Origin: Okeanomitos corallinicola TIOX110
GTDB taxonomy: Bacteria; Cyanobacteriota; Cyanobacteriia; Cyanobacteriales; Nostocaceae
Direction of reading: 5' to 3'
DNA: 64,000 nt
NCBI RefSeq assembly: GCF_038050375.1
Contig: NZ_CP150886.1
Location: 3,513,318 to 3,577,317, forward strand
Every line of letters begins with the position of its first letter. Within the stretch, counting starts at the first letter, position 1. Shown piece after piece: positions 8,781 through 17,470 of the stretch. A program made the position numbers and the translations under genes. The notes under the pieces were generated by a model. The model searched no databases and had not been told where the DNA came from. It saw only the letters and a program-made list of their open reading frames with translations.

Positions 8781-9456
8781 CTCCTGATATTACATAATAG
8801 TATATGTAGCATTGAGCATAGTTTTTAGATGTAAAAAATAATTTTGATTTGGGGAAGTTTGAAAAAGAATCTAAATAAATTATTTATTACTTTAACAGTA
8901 AATCAAGAGTTGTGTATATAAACATATTATTCATATCCTAGATAATTATCTATCAATAATATTAGATGACTTTATAATAATCTACCATAAGGCATATTTA
9001 ACCATATCTTAATATGGGTGTATATCCTCCATAGGACATACTTTTGGTTGCAAAATATTATGTTTTTGCTCAGGTATCTTCCTGAAGATAGACCAATTGT
9101 AAAAAGTTAATGTTGTTGCATATACATCAAGTTACTTTACACTCATATTTCAGAGAATTGGGAGAATTGAGAAAAATAAAATAGCGAAATAATATACTGC
9201 TGGATCTAAAAATATTTCATTGATCTGCTGTCGAATCTTGAGTATGCTTAATGGGAGAAGTGGGTTATGAAGTTTGGTTACTGAAATCTAAATCTAGCTT
9301 TAAACCTGGCCTCAGTAAAAACCAAAAAAATATTGTCATCAGCGGGTGTTTATCTTAGCATAATTTGTTACTGCCAAAATGCTGAGAGTGTTGATATATA
9401 AAGCAAATCTGACGAGCTATTGATTTAATTTCAATTATAGATTAGGAGTGCATACG
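8781..9456. other. 676-bp divergent intergenic region
   Basis: This region separates the leftward kinase gene from the rightward HetP-family gene and should hold the promoters of both. I see no open frame worth calling. It contains the hyphenated palindrome at 9020-9041 listed separately. I found no clear GTA-N8-TAC site of the NtcA type by eye, and no match to the GC-rich HetR palindrome known upstream of hetP. Confidence 0.5.
9020..9041. promoter_or_regulatory. hyphenated palindrome, possible operator
   Basis: GTATATCC at 9020-9027 and GGACATAC at 9034-9041 form arms that pair at 7 of 8 positions around a 6-bp centre (TCCATA). The centre-to-centre arm distance of 14 bp would suit a dimeric regulator binding two major grooves, which fits an AraC- or response-regulator-type protein. 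No protein can be assigned. Confidence 0.35.
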
Positions 9457-9741
9457 ATGAATCAAAACATTGCTGATGTTAACAAAAAAATTAAAAATAA
9501 GATTAATACGGAACAAATAGAGCAAATAGTCAAGGCAATTATAGCCGGTAAATATTCCTGGGCTTGTGTTTTGTTGTTGCGTTCTTCTGGACTAAACCCC
9601 ATTGATTATATTCCCTATCGTACTTATATCCGATTGATTAAAAATAATTGCCTTCTAGGCGGTTCTCATTCTCAGGAAGACAAGAATAATAAAAAAGATG
9701 TAGGAATTTTCAATTTAAGGTCTAGATGGGTGCATTTCTGA
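9457..9741 (+). CDS. HetP-family heterocyst-related protein
   Basis: A 94-aa protein with the conserved core [20 protein letters not shown] followed by [20 protein letters not shown], which I recognise as the hallmark of the HetP family. In Anabaena, HetP and its paralogs influence commitment to and timing of heterocyst differentiation downstream of HetR. The product here is much shorter than HetP itself and resembles the short paralogs. I chose the ATG at 9457 because AGGAG at 9444-9448 is 8 nt away; the GTG at 9448 overlaps that site. The polar tail after residue 65 is not conserved in any way I know. It implies a heterocyst-forming host. Confidence 0.82.
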   Translation: MNQNIADVNKKIKNKINTEQIEQIVKAIIAGKYSWACVLLLRSSGLNPIDYIPYRTYIRLIKNNCLLGGSHSQEDKNNKKDVGIFNLRSRWVHF

Positions 9742-9922
9742 TTGATCTATTAAAAAATAGATTAGATGTGGAAATATTGCTGAACTATAGGCATCTAATA
9801 AAGGGTTCAGCATTATTTTCTTGCCTATAAATAAGGCGTGGCTATCCCTAAAAATTTTAAAAGGGAGTTTCTGAAAACTTAATTATTAGCTATTAATGGA
9901 GATCATGATTTATCCAGTGATT

Positions 9923-10780
9923 ATGTCTAACAATCGCTTGCAACCTATTATTAAAGAAATTGTGTGGCAAAAAAAGATTGAAGTTGCCCAAATTCAACAG
10001 GAAATGTCTTTTGCATCTTTACAACGTCAATTAACTGCTGCTCCCACTGTCAGAGATTTTTTTACTGCTATCCAGCAGAATATTTATCAACCTGGTTTGA
10101 TAGCTGAGGTGAAAAAGTTATTATCTCATCAGGATATAGTGACATCAAATTTTGATTTTGATCCTTTAGCGATCGCTAAATCTTATGTAGTTGGTGGAGC
10201 GACTTGTCTATCTGTAATGACTGATCAAAAGTTTTTTCAAGGGGGTTTTGATCATCTACGTATTATTCGTCATCGGATCGCAGTACCACTTTTATGTAAG
10301 GACTTCATTATTGATCCTTGCCAGATTTATTTAGCCAGAGCAGCAGGTGCAGATGCAGTATTATTAATTGCGGCCATTTTAACAGATGCAGAAATAAATA
10401 ATTTGTTACGAGTAATTAATTACTTGGGAATGAATGCTGTAATTGAGGTTCATAATTTAACTGAGTTAGATCGTGTACTCAAATTAGAAGATGTGCGTAT
10501 TATAGCTATAAATAACCGCAGTCTAGAAGATTTTAGTGTTAACCTTAGTATCACCCAGCAGTTAATGGCAGCTAGGCGATCGCAATTACAAAATTTAGGT
10601 ATTCTGGTAATTAGTGAATCTGGAATTGAAACACCTGCTGATATATCTCTGATGGCAGATGCGGGTATTCATGCAGTTTTAATGTCAGATGTTTTACTAA
10701 AACAACAAAATTTAGAAGTAGCTGTTAAAAATCTCCTCAATCATAAATTTTCTGTTTCTAAAAACATGATCAAGAAATGA
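9923..10780 (+). CDS. divergent indole-3-glycerol phosphate synthase paralog (TrpC-like)
   Basis: A 285-aa beta/alpha-barrel protein of the TrpC family, which closes the indole ring in tryptophan synthesis. Conserved catalytic positions are present: Glu and Lys in LIAEVKK, Lys in LLCKDFI, Glu in VIEVHNL, Asn in AINNRSL and Ser in ISESGIE. However, the usual SPS(K/R)G loop after EVKK is replaced by LLSHQD, and the usual C-terminal phosphate-loop VGE is replaced by MSD. It may be an inactive or altered-substrate copy. Start candidates at 9896 and 9905 lie upstream; 9923 (MSNNRLQP) looks most like the family N terminus. No other trp gene is nearby. Confidence 0.8.
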   Translation: MSNNRLQPIIKEIVWQKKIEVAQIQQEMSFASLQRQLTAAPTVRDFFTAIQQNIYQPGLIAEVKKLLSHQDIVTSNFDFDPLAIAKSYVVGGATCLSVMTDQKFFQGGFDHLRIIRHRIAVPLLCKDFIIDPCQIYLARAAGADAVLLIAAILTDAEINNLLRVINYLGMNAVIEVHNLTELDRVLKLEDVRIIAINNRSLEDFSVNLSITQQLMAARRSQLQNLGILVISESGIETPADISLMADAGIHAVLMSDVLLKQQNLEVAVKNLLNHKFSVSKNMIKK

Positions 10781-10922
10781 TTTTAACAGTTATTAGTTAA
10801 CTCTAGCAATCCGATTTGATTTTTGAAAAACTCTATTACAGCACTTTCTACTGTGTTGAGGTACAAAATTTGTATGAGTAATTCATTTATCAAACCGGAG
10901 TCCTCTAGATGAATATTAATGA

Positions 10923-11426
10923 TTAAGGAATATCACCCTGGGATTTTAATTTTTGCATAGCTCTTTCTGCTGCTTCTCTACCATATTTGATGCCAATTTC
11001 TGTGGAATCTTGAGCAATTTGAGGTAATACATTGAGAGCTTTCTTTCCTAGTGGAGTATCATAAAAAGCAATCATTCCTTTAATTTCTTCATTAGTAAAA
11101 TACTTGTCGTATAAAGGAATATACGCATTAACCATATCATCTAGTTTAATTTCTGCCATAAAAGCATTCCAAAAACTTGCAGGTATATCTGGGTACTGAG
11201 ATTTCATTGAGTTTAACATTTGATTAATCATTTGTTGACTCAGACTTTTTGCACCTGTTATTTCTAGTAACTTTTTGATATTTTGAATTTTTTCGGTGTT
11301 GTTAGCGTTTGCAATCAGTTCTTTTTTTTGAATGGGAACTTGAGGTGATGTTTGAGCAAAAGCTGGTAGGTTGATATTTGCTATCAGTGAAATTAACAAT
11401 GCTGAGATTAAAAGTTGTATTTTCAT
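10923..11426 (-). CDS. exported DUF2059-domain protein
   Basis: A 167-aa protein with a clear Sec signal peptide (MKIQLLISALLISLIANINL, then PAFA before QTS). The mature part is helical and contains the DUF2059 pattern: NIKKLLEITGAKSLSQQMIN, YDKYFTNEEIKGMIAFYDTP and GKKALNVLPQI. The family is periplasmic and uncharacterised. It stands alone, 127 bp from the decarboxylase gene on the same strand. Confidence 0.85.
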   Translation of the reverse strand: MKIQLLISALLISLIANINLPAFAQTSPQVPIQKKELIANANNTEKIQNIKKLLEITGAKSLSQQMINQMLNSMKSQYPDIPASFWNAFMAEIKLDDMVNAYIPLYDKYFTNEEIKGMIAFYDTPLGKKALNVLPQIAQDSTEIGIKYGREAAERAMQKLKSQGDIP

Positions 11427-11553
11427 AACCTTTGATTTACAAGAATGTCAGATTTTTATACCTGTACTCATGATAACTTATACTAAATCAGAAATTACCA
11501 AGCAGATACAGTAGGTGCTGGAAATAACCAAATATCAAATATCCAGAATATTA

Positions 11554-13014
11554 TTAAGTTTTAATAACCTTTAAAGTCCGGAGACTGGAATCAATACAAC
11601 CACTAATCACTCCACCTAATAATGGAATTTGTTGTAAATATTCTATAGCTGCTTTAGTAATTAATTCTCCCGCCATTAAGACAGGTATTCCCGGAGGATA
11701 AGGACAGACATTTTCTGCACAAATTCTATCTAAGGTTTTCTCTAACGGGAGGGTTTCACTATCAGCAAAGAAAGCCTCACGGGGAGAAATGCACAGAGTA
11801 TGGGCAATTATAGCATCGTTTTTATATTTACATATATCATACTGATTTGTCAAGTTTGATGTTTGAGATAATTTTTTCAACCCTTCTAGCAATGCTTCTA
11901 TATCTGTTTTATTGTTACCCAAACTAATAATAAAAATTAGATTCTGTAAAGATGAAAATTCTGGTGTTAAAGCATTTTCATTAATAAAGTCTTCTGCTGC
12001 AAAACCCGTTATTCCTAATTTAGAAACATTCACAGTTAACCTAGTTTTATCCAAATCAAAAAAGCCACTATTTTTAATATCGGGAATATCTAAAACCGAT
12101 AAACCAGGAATTTTGTTAATTTTCCGTCTTGCTACTCCTGCTAAATACAAAGTTTCTAACATTAAACTTTCCCCATTCATAGCCATTTGGTGACGTGCAG
12201 CATCCAGAGAAGCTAAAAGTACAAAACTCGGACTTGTAGATTGAACTAATTGTAAGGCTTTATTTAATCTATCAACATTAATTTTGTCACCTTGAATATG
12301 TAACATAGAAGCTTGAGTCATTGCACCCAAGGTTTTATGAATTGATTGTATTGTGATATCAGCACCTGCGACTAAAGCTGAGGTAGGTAAATTATTATGA
12401 AACCCAAAATGTGAGCCATGTGCTTCATCTACAATTAAAGGCAAATTATATTCATGGGTAATTTGGGCAATACTTTTTAAATCTCCACAAACACCGTAAT
12501 ATGTAGGATGAATAGTTAATACAGCTTTTGCATCTGGATGTTGAGATAAAGTTAATTTTAAATCCTCTAATTTAATGCTGTGAGCAATATCTAAATTATC
12601 ATCATATTCAGGATAAATAAAAATAGGCATAGCACCAGAAAGTACCAAGCCAGAAATTACAGAACTATGAATATTTCTCGGTAATATAATTTTATCACCT
12701 GTACCACAAGTAGACATTATTGCAGCTTCAATACCGCAGGTAGAACCATTAACTAAAAAATAAGTTTTTTCTGCACCAAAAGCATCTGCTGCTAATTCTT
12801 GTGCCTCTAAAATCGCAGTTTCAGGAGTGAATAAATTATCTAATTCTTCCAATTCTGTTAAATCAGCCCGCAAAACATCTTCACCTAGTAAATCAGTTAA
12901 AATTGGGGAAATTCCAGCACCGCGTTTGTGTCCAGGGGTGTAAAATGGACTGTGGGGACGAGAAATGGAAGCTTTTAAGGCATCAATGAGGGGGGTTTGG
13001 TTTTGATTGAGCAT
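11554..13014 (-). CDS. Orn/Lys/Arg decarboxylase-family PLP enzyme
   Basis: A 486-aa fold-type I pyridoxal phosphate enzyme. The PLP-binding lysine is Lys227 in QSIHKTLGAMTQ; Asp196 and His199 in LIVDEAHGSHFG hold the cofactor. The N terminus FYTPGHKRG and the C-terminal PYPPGIPVL are hallmarks of the bacterial Orn/Lys/Arg decarboxylase group, lacking the N-terminal wing domain of the long E. coli enzymes. Basic amino-acid decarboxylation, leading to polyamines or cadaverine, is the likely reaction; which substrate cannot be told. It overlaps head-to-head by about 12 bp with the HAD gene on the other strand. Confidence 0.9.
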   Translation of the reverse strand: MLNQNQTPLIDALKASISRPHSPFYTPGHKRGAGISPILTDLLGEDVLRADLTELEELDNLFTPETAILEAQELAADAFGAEKTYFLVNGSTCGIEAAIMSTCGTGDKIILPRNIHSSVISGLVLSGAMPIFIYPEYDDNLDIAHSIKLEDLKLTLSQHPDAKAVLTIHPTYYGVCGDLKSIAQITHEYNLPLIVDEAHGSHFGFHNNLPTSALVAGADITIQSIHKTLGAMTQASMLHIQGDKINVDRLNKALQLVQSTSPSFVLLASLDAARHQMAMNGESLMLETLYLAGVARRKINKIPGLSVLDIPDIKNSGFFDLDKTRLTVNVSKLGITGFAAEDFINENALTPEFSSLQNLIFIISLGNNKTDIEALLEGLKKLSQTSNLTNQYDICKYKNDAIIAHTLCISPREAFFADSETLPLEKTLDRICAENVCPYPPGIPVLMAGELITKAAIEYLQQIPLLGGVISGCIDSSLRTLKVIKT

Positions 13015-13506
13015 TTGATCACAAATAGTAAAACAAAATTGATTTTTCTAGATATTGATGGGGTACTTGTACCAGAAAAGAAATTTGCTGAAACAAAGAA
13101 TAAATTTCTAACTGCTGAAGATTATCTCAAATTTGATGCTGATTGTTTATTAAATTTTGAAAATATTTTACGTCGTTATCCTGATGTATTAGTTGTCATT
13201 TCTTCATCTTGGCGAGAAGTAGTTAAAATTGAAGTTTTAAAAAACTTATTTTCTTCAGATATAGGAAATAGGATATTAGGTTTTACTCCTTTTATAGATG
13301 TGAGATTTCTTGATAATTGTGAATATATCCGTTATCAAGAAGTGCTAGAGTTTTTAAAACAAAATAATGCAGTAAATATTCCTTGGGTGGCAATTGATGA
13401 TTTAAGTTATCATTATCCATCTGATATTAATATTGTAGTCACAGATGCTTATTGTGGTTTTAATGAAACTGCTGCGCTGGCTTTAGATTCATATTTGCAG
13501 GAATGA
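13003..13506 (+). CDS. HAD-domain protein of the RNA-repair-associated type
   Basis: A roughly 167-aa protein with the HAD motif I KLIFLDIDGVLVP near the N terminus, a motif II-like VVISSSWRE and a late VAIDD. This short form resembles the HAD domain found in Swiss Army Knife RNA repair proteins. No ATG is available near the start. The TTG at 13003 is chosen because GAGGGGGG at 12988-12995 lies 7 nt upstream. That ribosome-binding site lies inside the divergent decarboxylase gene, and the two genes overlap by 12 bp. A phosphatase role is inferred from the motifs only. Confidence 0.7.
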   Translation: MIEHLITNSKTKLIFLDIDGVLVPEKKFAETKNKFLTAEDYLKFDADCLLNFENILRRYPDVLVVISSSWREVVKIEVLKNLFSSDIGNRILGFTPFIDVRFLDNCEYIRYQEVLEFLKQNNAVNIPWVAIDDLSYHYPSDINIVVTDAYCGFNETAALALDSYLQE

Positions 13507-13595
13507 AAGTATATCATCAAGAAAATGTAAATTTATCATCTCAAATGAGATACAATAATTTTATAATAAAAGTTCATGTTTCAAAGTATATCCCC

Positions 13596-13781
13596 ATGAT
13601 TGAAATTGTATTTCTAGTTGAAGATGATCCTGATGGTGGCTATACAGCCTCAGCATTAGGATACTCAATTTTTACTCAAGCAGATGATTTAGCAAGTTTG
13701 CAAATAATGATTCATGATGCTGTTGACTGTCATTTTTCTGATGAAAACAACCGACCTGAAATTATTCGTTATTCAAAATAA
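13596..13781 (+). CDS. orphan HicB-like antitoxin-fold protein
   Basis: A 61-aa protein starting MIEIVFLVEDDPDGGYTASA. The partial RNase H-like pattern, with a short strand followed by DGGY and a later HDAV, matches small HicB-like proteins common in cyanobacteria, often misnamed 2-oxoisovalerate dehydrogenase. No HicA toxin gene is adjacent. An in-frame ATG at 13503 overlaps the HAD stop (ATGA) and would add 31 unconserved residues; translational coupling makes that start possible, though the family N terminus favours 13596. It is 12 bp from the next gene and probably in one operon with it. Confidence 0.65.
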   Translation: MIEIVFLVEDDPDGGYTASALGYSIFTQADDLASLQIMIHDAVDCHFSDENNRPEIIRYSK

Positions 13782-13793
13782 TCACCAATCACC

Positions 13794-14102
13794 ATGAACT
13801 TAAAAGACATCAAACCCAAACTATTCACTATCATCAAATTTATCGCCATCCCCTTAATTACAGGAGGAATTGGTTTAGAAATCTGGAACATTCAAACATT
13901 AACAAATAATAGTCAACTACCAAGTTTATTAAATCCTATTTTAATCCTTGTTCACATTGCCCTAGCTGCACATTTTATAGAAGCAATTATCGCAGCTATT
14001 TATGCACCTAAAAAAAATCAGCACCCCATCAAGTATGCAATTTATACATTTTTCGTCGGTACAGTTGGTTTACTAGAATTGTGGGAGAATAATGATATAT
14101 AA
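13794..14102 (+). CDS. small multi-span membrane protein, unknown
   Basis: A 102-aa protein with three hydrophobic segments, roughly residues 10-28, 42-68 and 80-96, the last ending GLLELWENNDI. It has no recognised motif. It follows the HicB-like gene by 12 bp and precedes ychF by 79 bp on the same strand. It resembles small uncharacterised membrane proteins of cyanobacteria, but I cannot place it in a family. Confidence 0.65.
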   Translation: MNLKDIKPKLFTIIKFIAIPLITGGIGLEIWNIQTLTNNSQLPSLLNPILILVHIALAAHFIEAIIAAIYAPKKNQHPIKYAIYTFFVGTVGLLELWENNDI

Positions 14103-14181
14103 AAGATTATTCCCAGGTTCTATAAATTCTCAACCTGTTTGAATTATCCTTATAAATGCAACCAACATCTAAAAATCGAAA

Positions 14182-15273
14182 ATGTTAAGAGCCGGAATTG
14201 TCGGACTTCCCAACGTCGGAAAATCTACCTTATTTAATGCTGTAGTCGCTAATGCCAAGGCTGAAGCTGCTAACTTCCCTTTTTGTACCATTGAACCGAA
14301 TGTTGGCATTGTCTCAGTACCAGATGACCGGTTAAATGTTTTAGCCAATATTGCCACTTCTAAACAAATTGTACCTGCGCGGGTTGAGTTTGTGGATATT
14401 GCCGGTTTGGTAAAAGGTGCGAGTCAAGGAGAAGGACTCGGTAATCAATTTTTATCCCACATCCGCGAAGTTGATGCAATAGTTCACGTAGTGCGTTGTT
14501 TTGAAAATGATGATATCATTCACGTCGCCGGTTCAGTAGACCCAGCGCGAGATATTGAAATCATTAATTTAGAATTGAGTTTATCAGATTTAGCACAAAT
14601 TGAAAGACGCATAGAACGCACCCGCAAACAAGCACGTACCAGCAAAGATGCACAATTTGAAATCACAGTTTTAGAAAAATTAGTAGCAGCTTTAAATGAA
14701 GGTAAATCTGTTCGTCAGGTCAGTTTAAATGCAGAAGAAGCTGAAATTATTAAAGGTCTAGGACTACTTAGCAATAAACCCATTATTTATGCTGCTAATG
14801 TTTCCGAAGATGACTTAGCAACAGGTAATGATTTTGTTGAAAAAGTCCGCGCAATTGCATCTTTAGAAAATGCTCAAGTTGTGATAGTCTCTGCACAGGT
14901 AGAAGCAGAATTAGTAGAATTACCAGAAGCAGATAAGGCTGATTTTCTCGAATCTTTAGGTGTAAAAGAAGGTGGTTTAAAATCCTTAATTCGTGCAACT
15001 TATGCACTATTAGGTTTACGGACATATTTTACCTGTGGACCTCAAGAAACCCGTGCTTGGACTATTAATGCAGGAATGTCTGCACCCCAAGCAGCAGGTG
15101 TAATTCACTCTGACTTTGAACGGGGTTTTATTCGTGCAGAAACCGTTGCTTATAATGATTTAGTAACACATGGTTCAATGAATGCAGCGAAAGAAAAAGG
15201 TTTAGTTAGAAGTGAAGGAAAGGAATATATTGTACAGGAAGGAGATGTGATGTTATTCCGATTTAATGTTTAA
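14182..15273 (+). CDS. ychF: Obg-family redox-regulated ATPase YchF
   Basis: A 363-aa P-loop protein. G1 is GLPNVGKSTL near the N terminus, G3 is DIAGLVKGAS, and the C-terminal TGS domain includes TCGPQETRAWTI and HSDFERGFIRAE. YchF hydrolyses ATP rather than GTP, binds ribosomes and influences the response to oxidative stress. Length and start fit the family exactly. A short repeat follows the stop. Confidence 0.95.
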   Translation: MLRAGIVGLPNVGKSTLFNAVVANAKAEAANFPFCTIEPNVGIVSVPDDRLNVLANIATSKQIVPARVEFVDIAGLVKGASQGEGLGNQFLSHIREVDAIVHVVRCFENDDIIHVAGSVDPARDIEIINLELSLSDLAQIERRIERTRKQARTSKDAQFEITVLEKLVAALNEGKSVRQVSLNAEEAEIIKGLGLLSNKPIIYAANVSEDDLATGNDFVEKVRAIASLENAQVVIVSAQVEAELVELPEADKADFLESLGVKEGGLKSLIRATYALLGLRTYFTCGPQETRAWTINAGMSAPQAAGVIHSDFERGFIRAETVAYNDLVTHGSMNAAKEKGLVRSEGKEYIVQEGDVMLFRFNV

Positions 15274-15287
15274 ATAGATGATATTTT

Positions 15288-15367
15288 GAACGCAGATTAA
15301 CGCAGATTAACGCAGATAGAATGAGATAATTTATCTGTGTCAATCCGCGTCCATCTGCGGTTTCTCG
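15288..15367. repeat. AACGCAGATT tandem/inverted intergenic repeat
   Basis: Downstream of ychF lie two exact copies of CGCAGATTAA (15291-15300, 15301-15310) and a third degenerate one (CGCAGATAGA). Further on, CCGCGTCCATCTGCGGTT near 15343-15361 is roughly the inverted form, so the whole may fold into a hairpin. Related sequence appears twice near 59031 and 59176, so this is a dispersed repeat family of this genome. Confidence 0.7.
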
Positions 15368-15368
15368 G

Positions 15369-16271
15369 TTATCTACCTATCATATAAATAGCAGCACCCA
15401 TATTTTCATCATCTGAACCTACTATTATTCCCCCTTCTACACCAGGAATAATTTCTAAACCTTCAATTTTATGATAATTATCTCGGTAAATAGGGAAAAG
15501 TTGCTGATTTTGTCGCCATTGTATCTTATTATCATGAACTCCTAAATAACCAGCTACATAAACCGCAGACTGAAATGGTCCATCATTACCGTTATCATTT
15601 GTTGCGGTAATATAAACAATTCCAGCATTATCTATTTTTAAATCAGAAATATGCCGGACATTACCATCAGGATATGGTACATTAAAATTAGTTGATTGGA
15701 TATTATTAATTTGATATTTATTTAAGTCAAAATTTCCCCAATAAATCCTAGCTGTTTCTTTTCCATTTCCTCTATGTCCCCACATAGCAATTAATTGATT
15801 ATCTATTTTTTGTAAACTAAAAGATTCAAAGTTATTATTTTTATTAGTTTTGGGTAATTCAAATTCCTGAATTAATGAAATAGTTTTGTTTTTAAAAACT
15901 AATTTTAAGTGATATGCTATACCATCACTAGATAAAGCCACAAATTCAGAATTATTAGTTTCAGGAATAACTGTTAATGCTTCCAAGTCAATAGGAAGTT
16001 TAATATTATCTGGCCAACTTAAAGGTAAATATTCTGGTTGATTTTTACCTTGAGAACTAATAATTGCTAACCGTGCTTGATTGGATGTTTTGTTATCATG
16101 AACAATTAAAAAATCAAGTTTATCTAATTGTTTATCTATCAAAGAAATACCACTAATACCATAGGAAATACCACCACGAACAGGTATCCAAGTTTGTGCT
16201 AATACAGGTGCAGATATTAATAACTCACCCAGACATAAGACAGTAATTAATGATATAAAAAACTTCAACAT
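15369..16271 (-). CDS. exported protein of unknown function
   Basis: A 300-aa protein with a signal peptide starting MLKFFISLITVLCLGELLIS and ending PVLAQT. I chose the ATG at 16271 because the longer frame would place 24 non-signal residues in front and run into nurA. The mature part contains repeated short strands with Gly/Asn/Asp turns (IDKQLDKLDFLIVHDN, VALSSDGIAYHLKL, GHRGNGKETARIYWGNF), suggesting a beta-propeller-like fold. No catalytic motif is recognised. The start lies 22 bp after the nurA stop, so the two are likely co-transcribed. Confidence 0.75.
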   Translation of the reverse strand: MLKFFISLITVLCLGELLISAPVLAQTWIPVRGGISYGISGISLIDKQLDKLDFLIVHDNKTSNQARLAIISSQGKNQPEYLPLSWPDNIKLPIDLEALTVIPETNNSEFVALSSDGIAYHLKLVFKNKTISLIQEFELPKTNKNNNFESFSLQKIDNQLIAMWGHRGNGKETARIYWGNFDLNKYQINNIQSTNFNVPYPDGNVRHISDLKIDNAGIVYITATNDNGNDGPFQSAVYVAGYLGVHDNKIQWRQNQQLFPIYRDNYHKIEGLEIIPGVEGGIIVGSDDENMGAAIYMIGR

Positions 16272-16293
16272 TGTAAATTTACCAATTACCAAT

Positions 16294-17469
16294 TTACGCA
16301 ATACTTCCGCGCTTCCTAGCTTCCTTATAAGAAGTCCCAACATTTTTTATACCTGCTTTAATCATTTCCCGTTCTAAAAGTGCAAAGAAATGGTTTCTAT
16401 CACCACCTCTGACCACAGCTTGGTTATGTGCCTCCGCAATTGCCACAGGGTATCCGTATCCTTTTTGTACTTGAGCTAACATTAATCCTAATGCTTGATC
16501 TAGCATTTTAGCATCATTAGCTACCCACATCGGAACTTCTATCCGAGCAATTTCCGTCCCTACATGAACATAGCAAAAATAGATAGTCTGGTCTTCATAA
16601 AGCTGTAAAATGCGATTATTACTGCGCCATAGAGATCCTCTTTGTCCAGGTTTGAGTTGGGTAGTCCATAGAGTTGTATCTCGCAAAGTATCAAATTTTT
16701 TACAGGGAACATAATCTAGTTGATCCGGGCAATGATTTATACAATTTGGTTGAGAATGGGGACAAGCTAATAACCGTAAAAAGTTTGTGGCTTCGATGTT
16801 ACGGGCGGCGCTAAGATAACCCATAATGGGGATTTCTGCTTGACGTAATTTTTGCCAAGCTTCTAAAATTGGTGGTAAAATGCGATCGCGCGCATCCATC
16901 GGTAATTGATCTAAAAACCAGTATATTAACGAACCATCTACCATCGCTAAAGCTGGGGCTTCCGTTTTTACACTGCAAGCTAGTTCAGCTAATACCGTAA
17001 TTTCCGAAGCAGTACGCCGGTGACTCATCCATTCTTCCGTTCTTAAACCCCACTGACGAGAGATATATAAGTCTTCTGGGCGATAAAATACCTCCGGCAA
17101 ACTATCTAGGAGTGGGTGACGATTTTGACCATAATGTAAAACAACTCTACCAATATTTAACAGATAACAATAGGCAATTTCATGATGGTTAGGGGCAATT
17201 TGTGAACCATCTGTAGAGATGACAGTATGAACTTTTGGTGGTATGGGAATATCAATACAAGTTTCTAAAGGTTCAATAGGTGTAGCATTCGCAAAAAGCA
17301 GACAATCTCGCCATTTTTCCTGAGTTTCTATTAACTCCTGTTGACGTGCAAACGCTTGTTTTAAATAATCTTTTGCTAACTCCAAACGCCTGTTACTTTC
17401 AGCAACTTCTGAGGAAAGATGCTCACTCAAACCTTGCATTTGTCCCGCTAATTTTGTTAAATCTAACAT
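16294..17469 (-). CDS. nurA: NurA-domain nuclease
   Basis: A 391-aa protein of the NurA family, 5'-3' nucleases that act with the HerA helicase in archaeal double-strand-break end processing; cyanobacteria carry a related protein. The metal-binding aspartates are Asp87 in ISTDGSQIAPN and Asp178 in ALAMVDGSLIYW. A His in the late VAIAEAHNQAVV fits the family. No herA gene is nearby. The ATG at 17469 directly abuts a long heptanucleotide repeat and has no Shine-Dalgarno sequence, so translation must start weakly or without a leader signal. Confidence 0.82.
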   Translation of the reverse strand: MLDLTKLAGQMQGLSEHLSSEVAESNRRLELAKDYLKQAFARQQELIETQEKWRDCLLFANATPIEPLETCIDIPIPPKVHTVISTDGSQIAPNHHEIAYCYLLNIGRVVLHYGQNRHPLLDSLPEVFYRPEDLYISRQWGLRTEEWMSHRRTASEITVLAELACSVKTEAPALAMVDGSLIYWFLDQLPMDARDRILPPILEAWQKLRQAEIPIMGYLSAARNIEATNFLRLLACPHSQPNCINHCPDQLDYVPCKKFDTLRDTTLWTTQLKPGQRGSLWRSNNRILQLYEDQTIYFCYVHVGTEIARIEVPMWVANDAKMLDQALGLMLAQVQKGYGYPVAIAEAHNQAVVRGGDRNHFFALLEREMIKAGIKNVGTSYKEARKRGSIA

Positions 17470-17470
17470 A

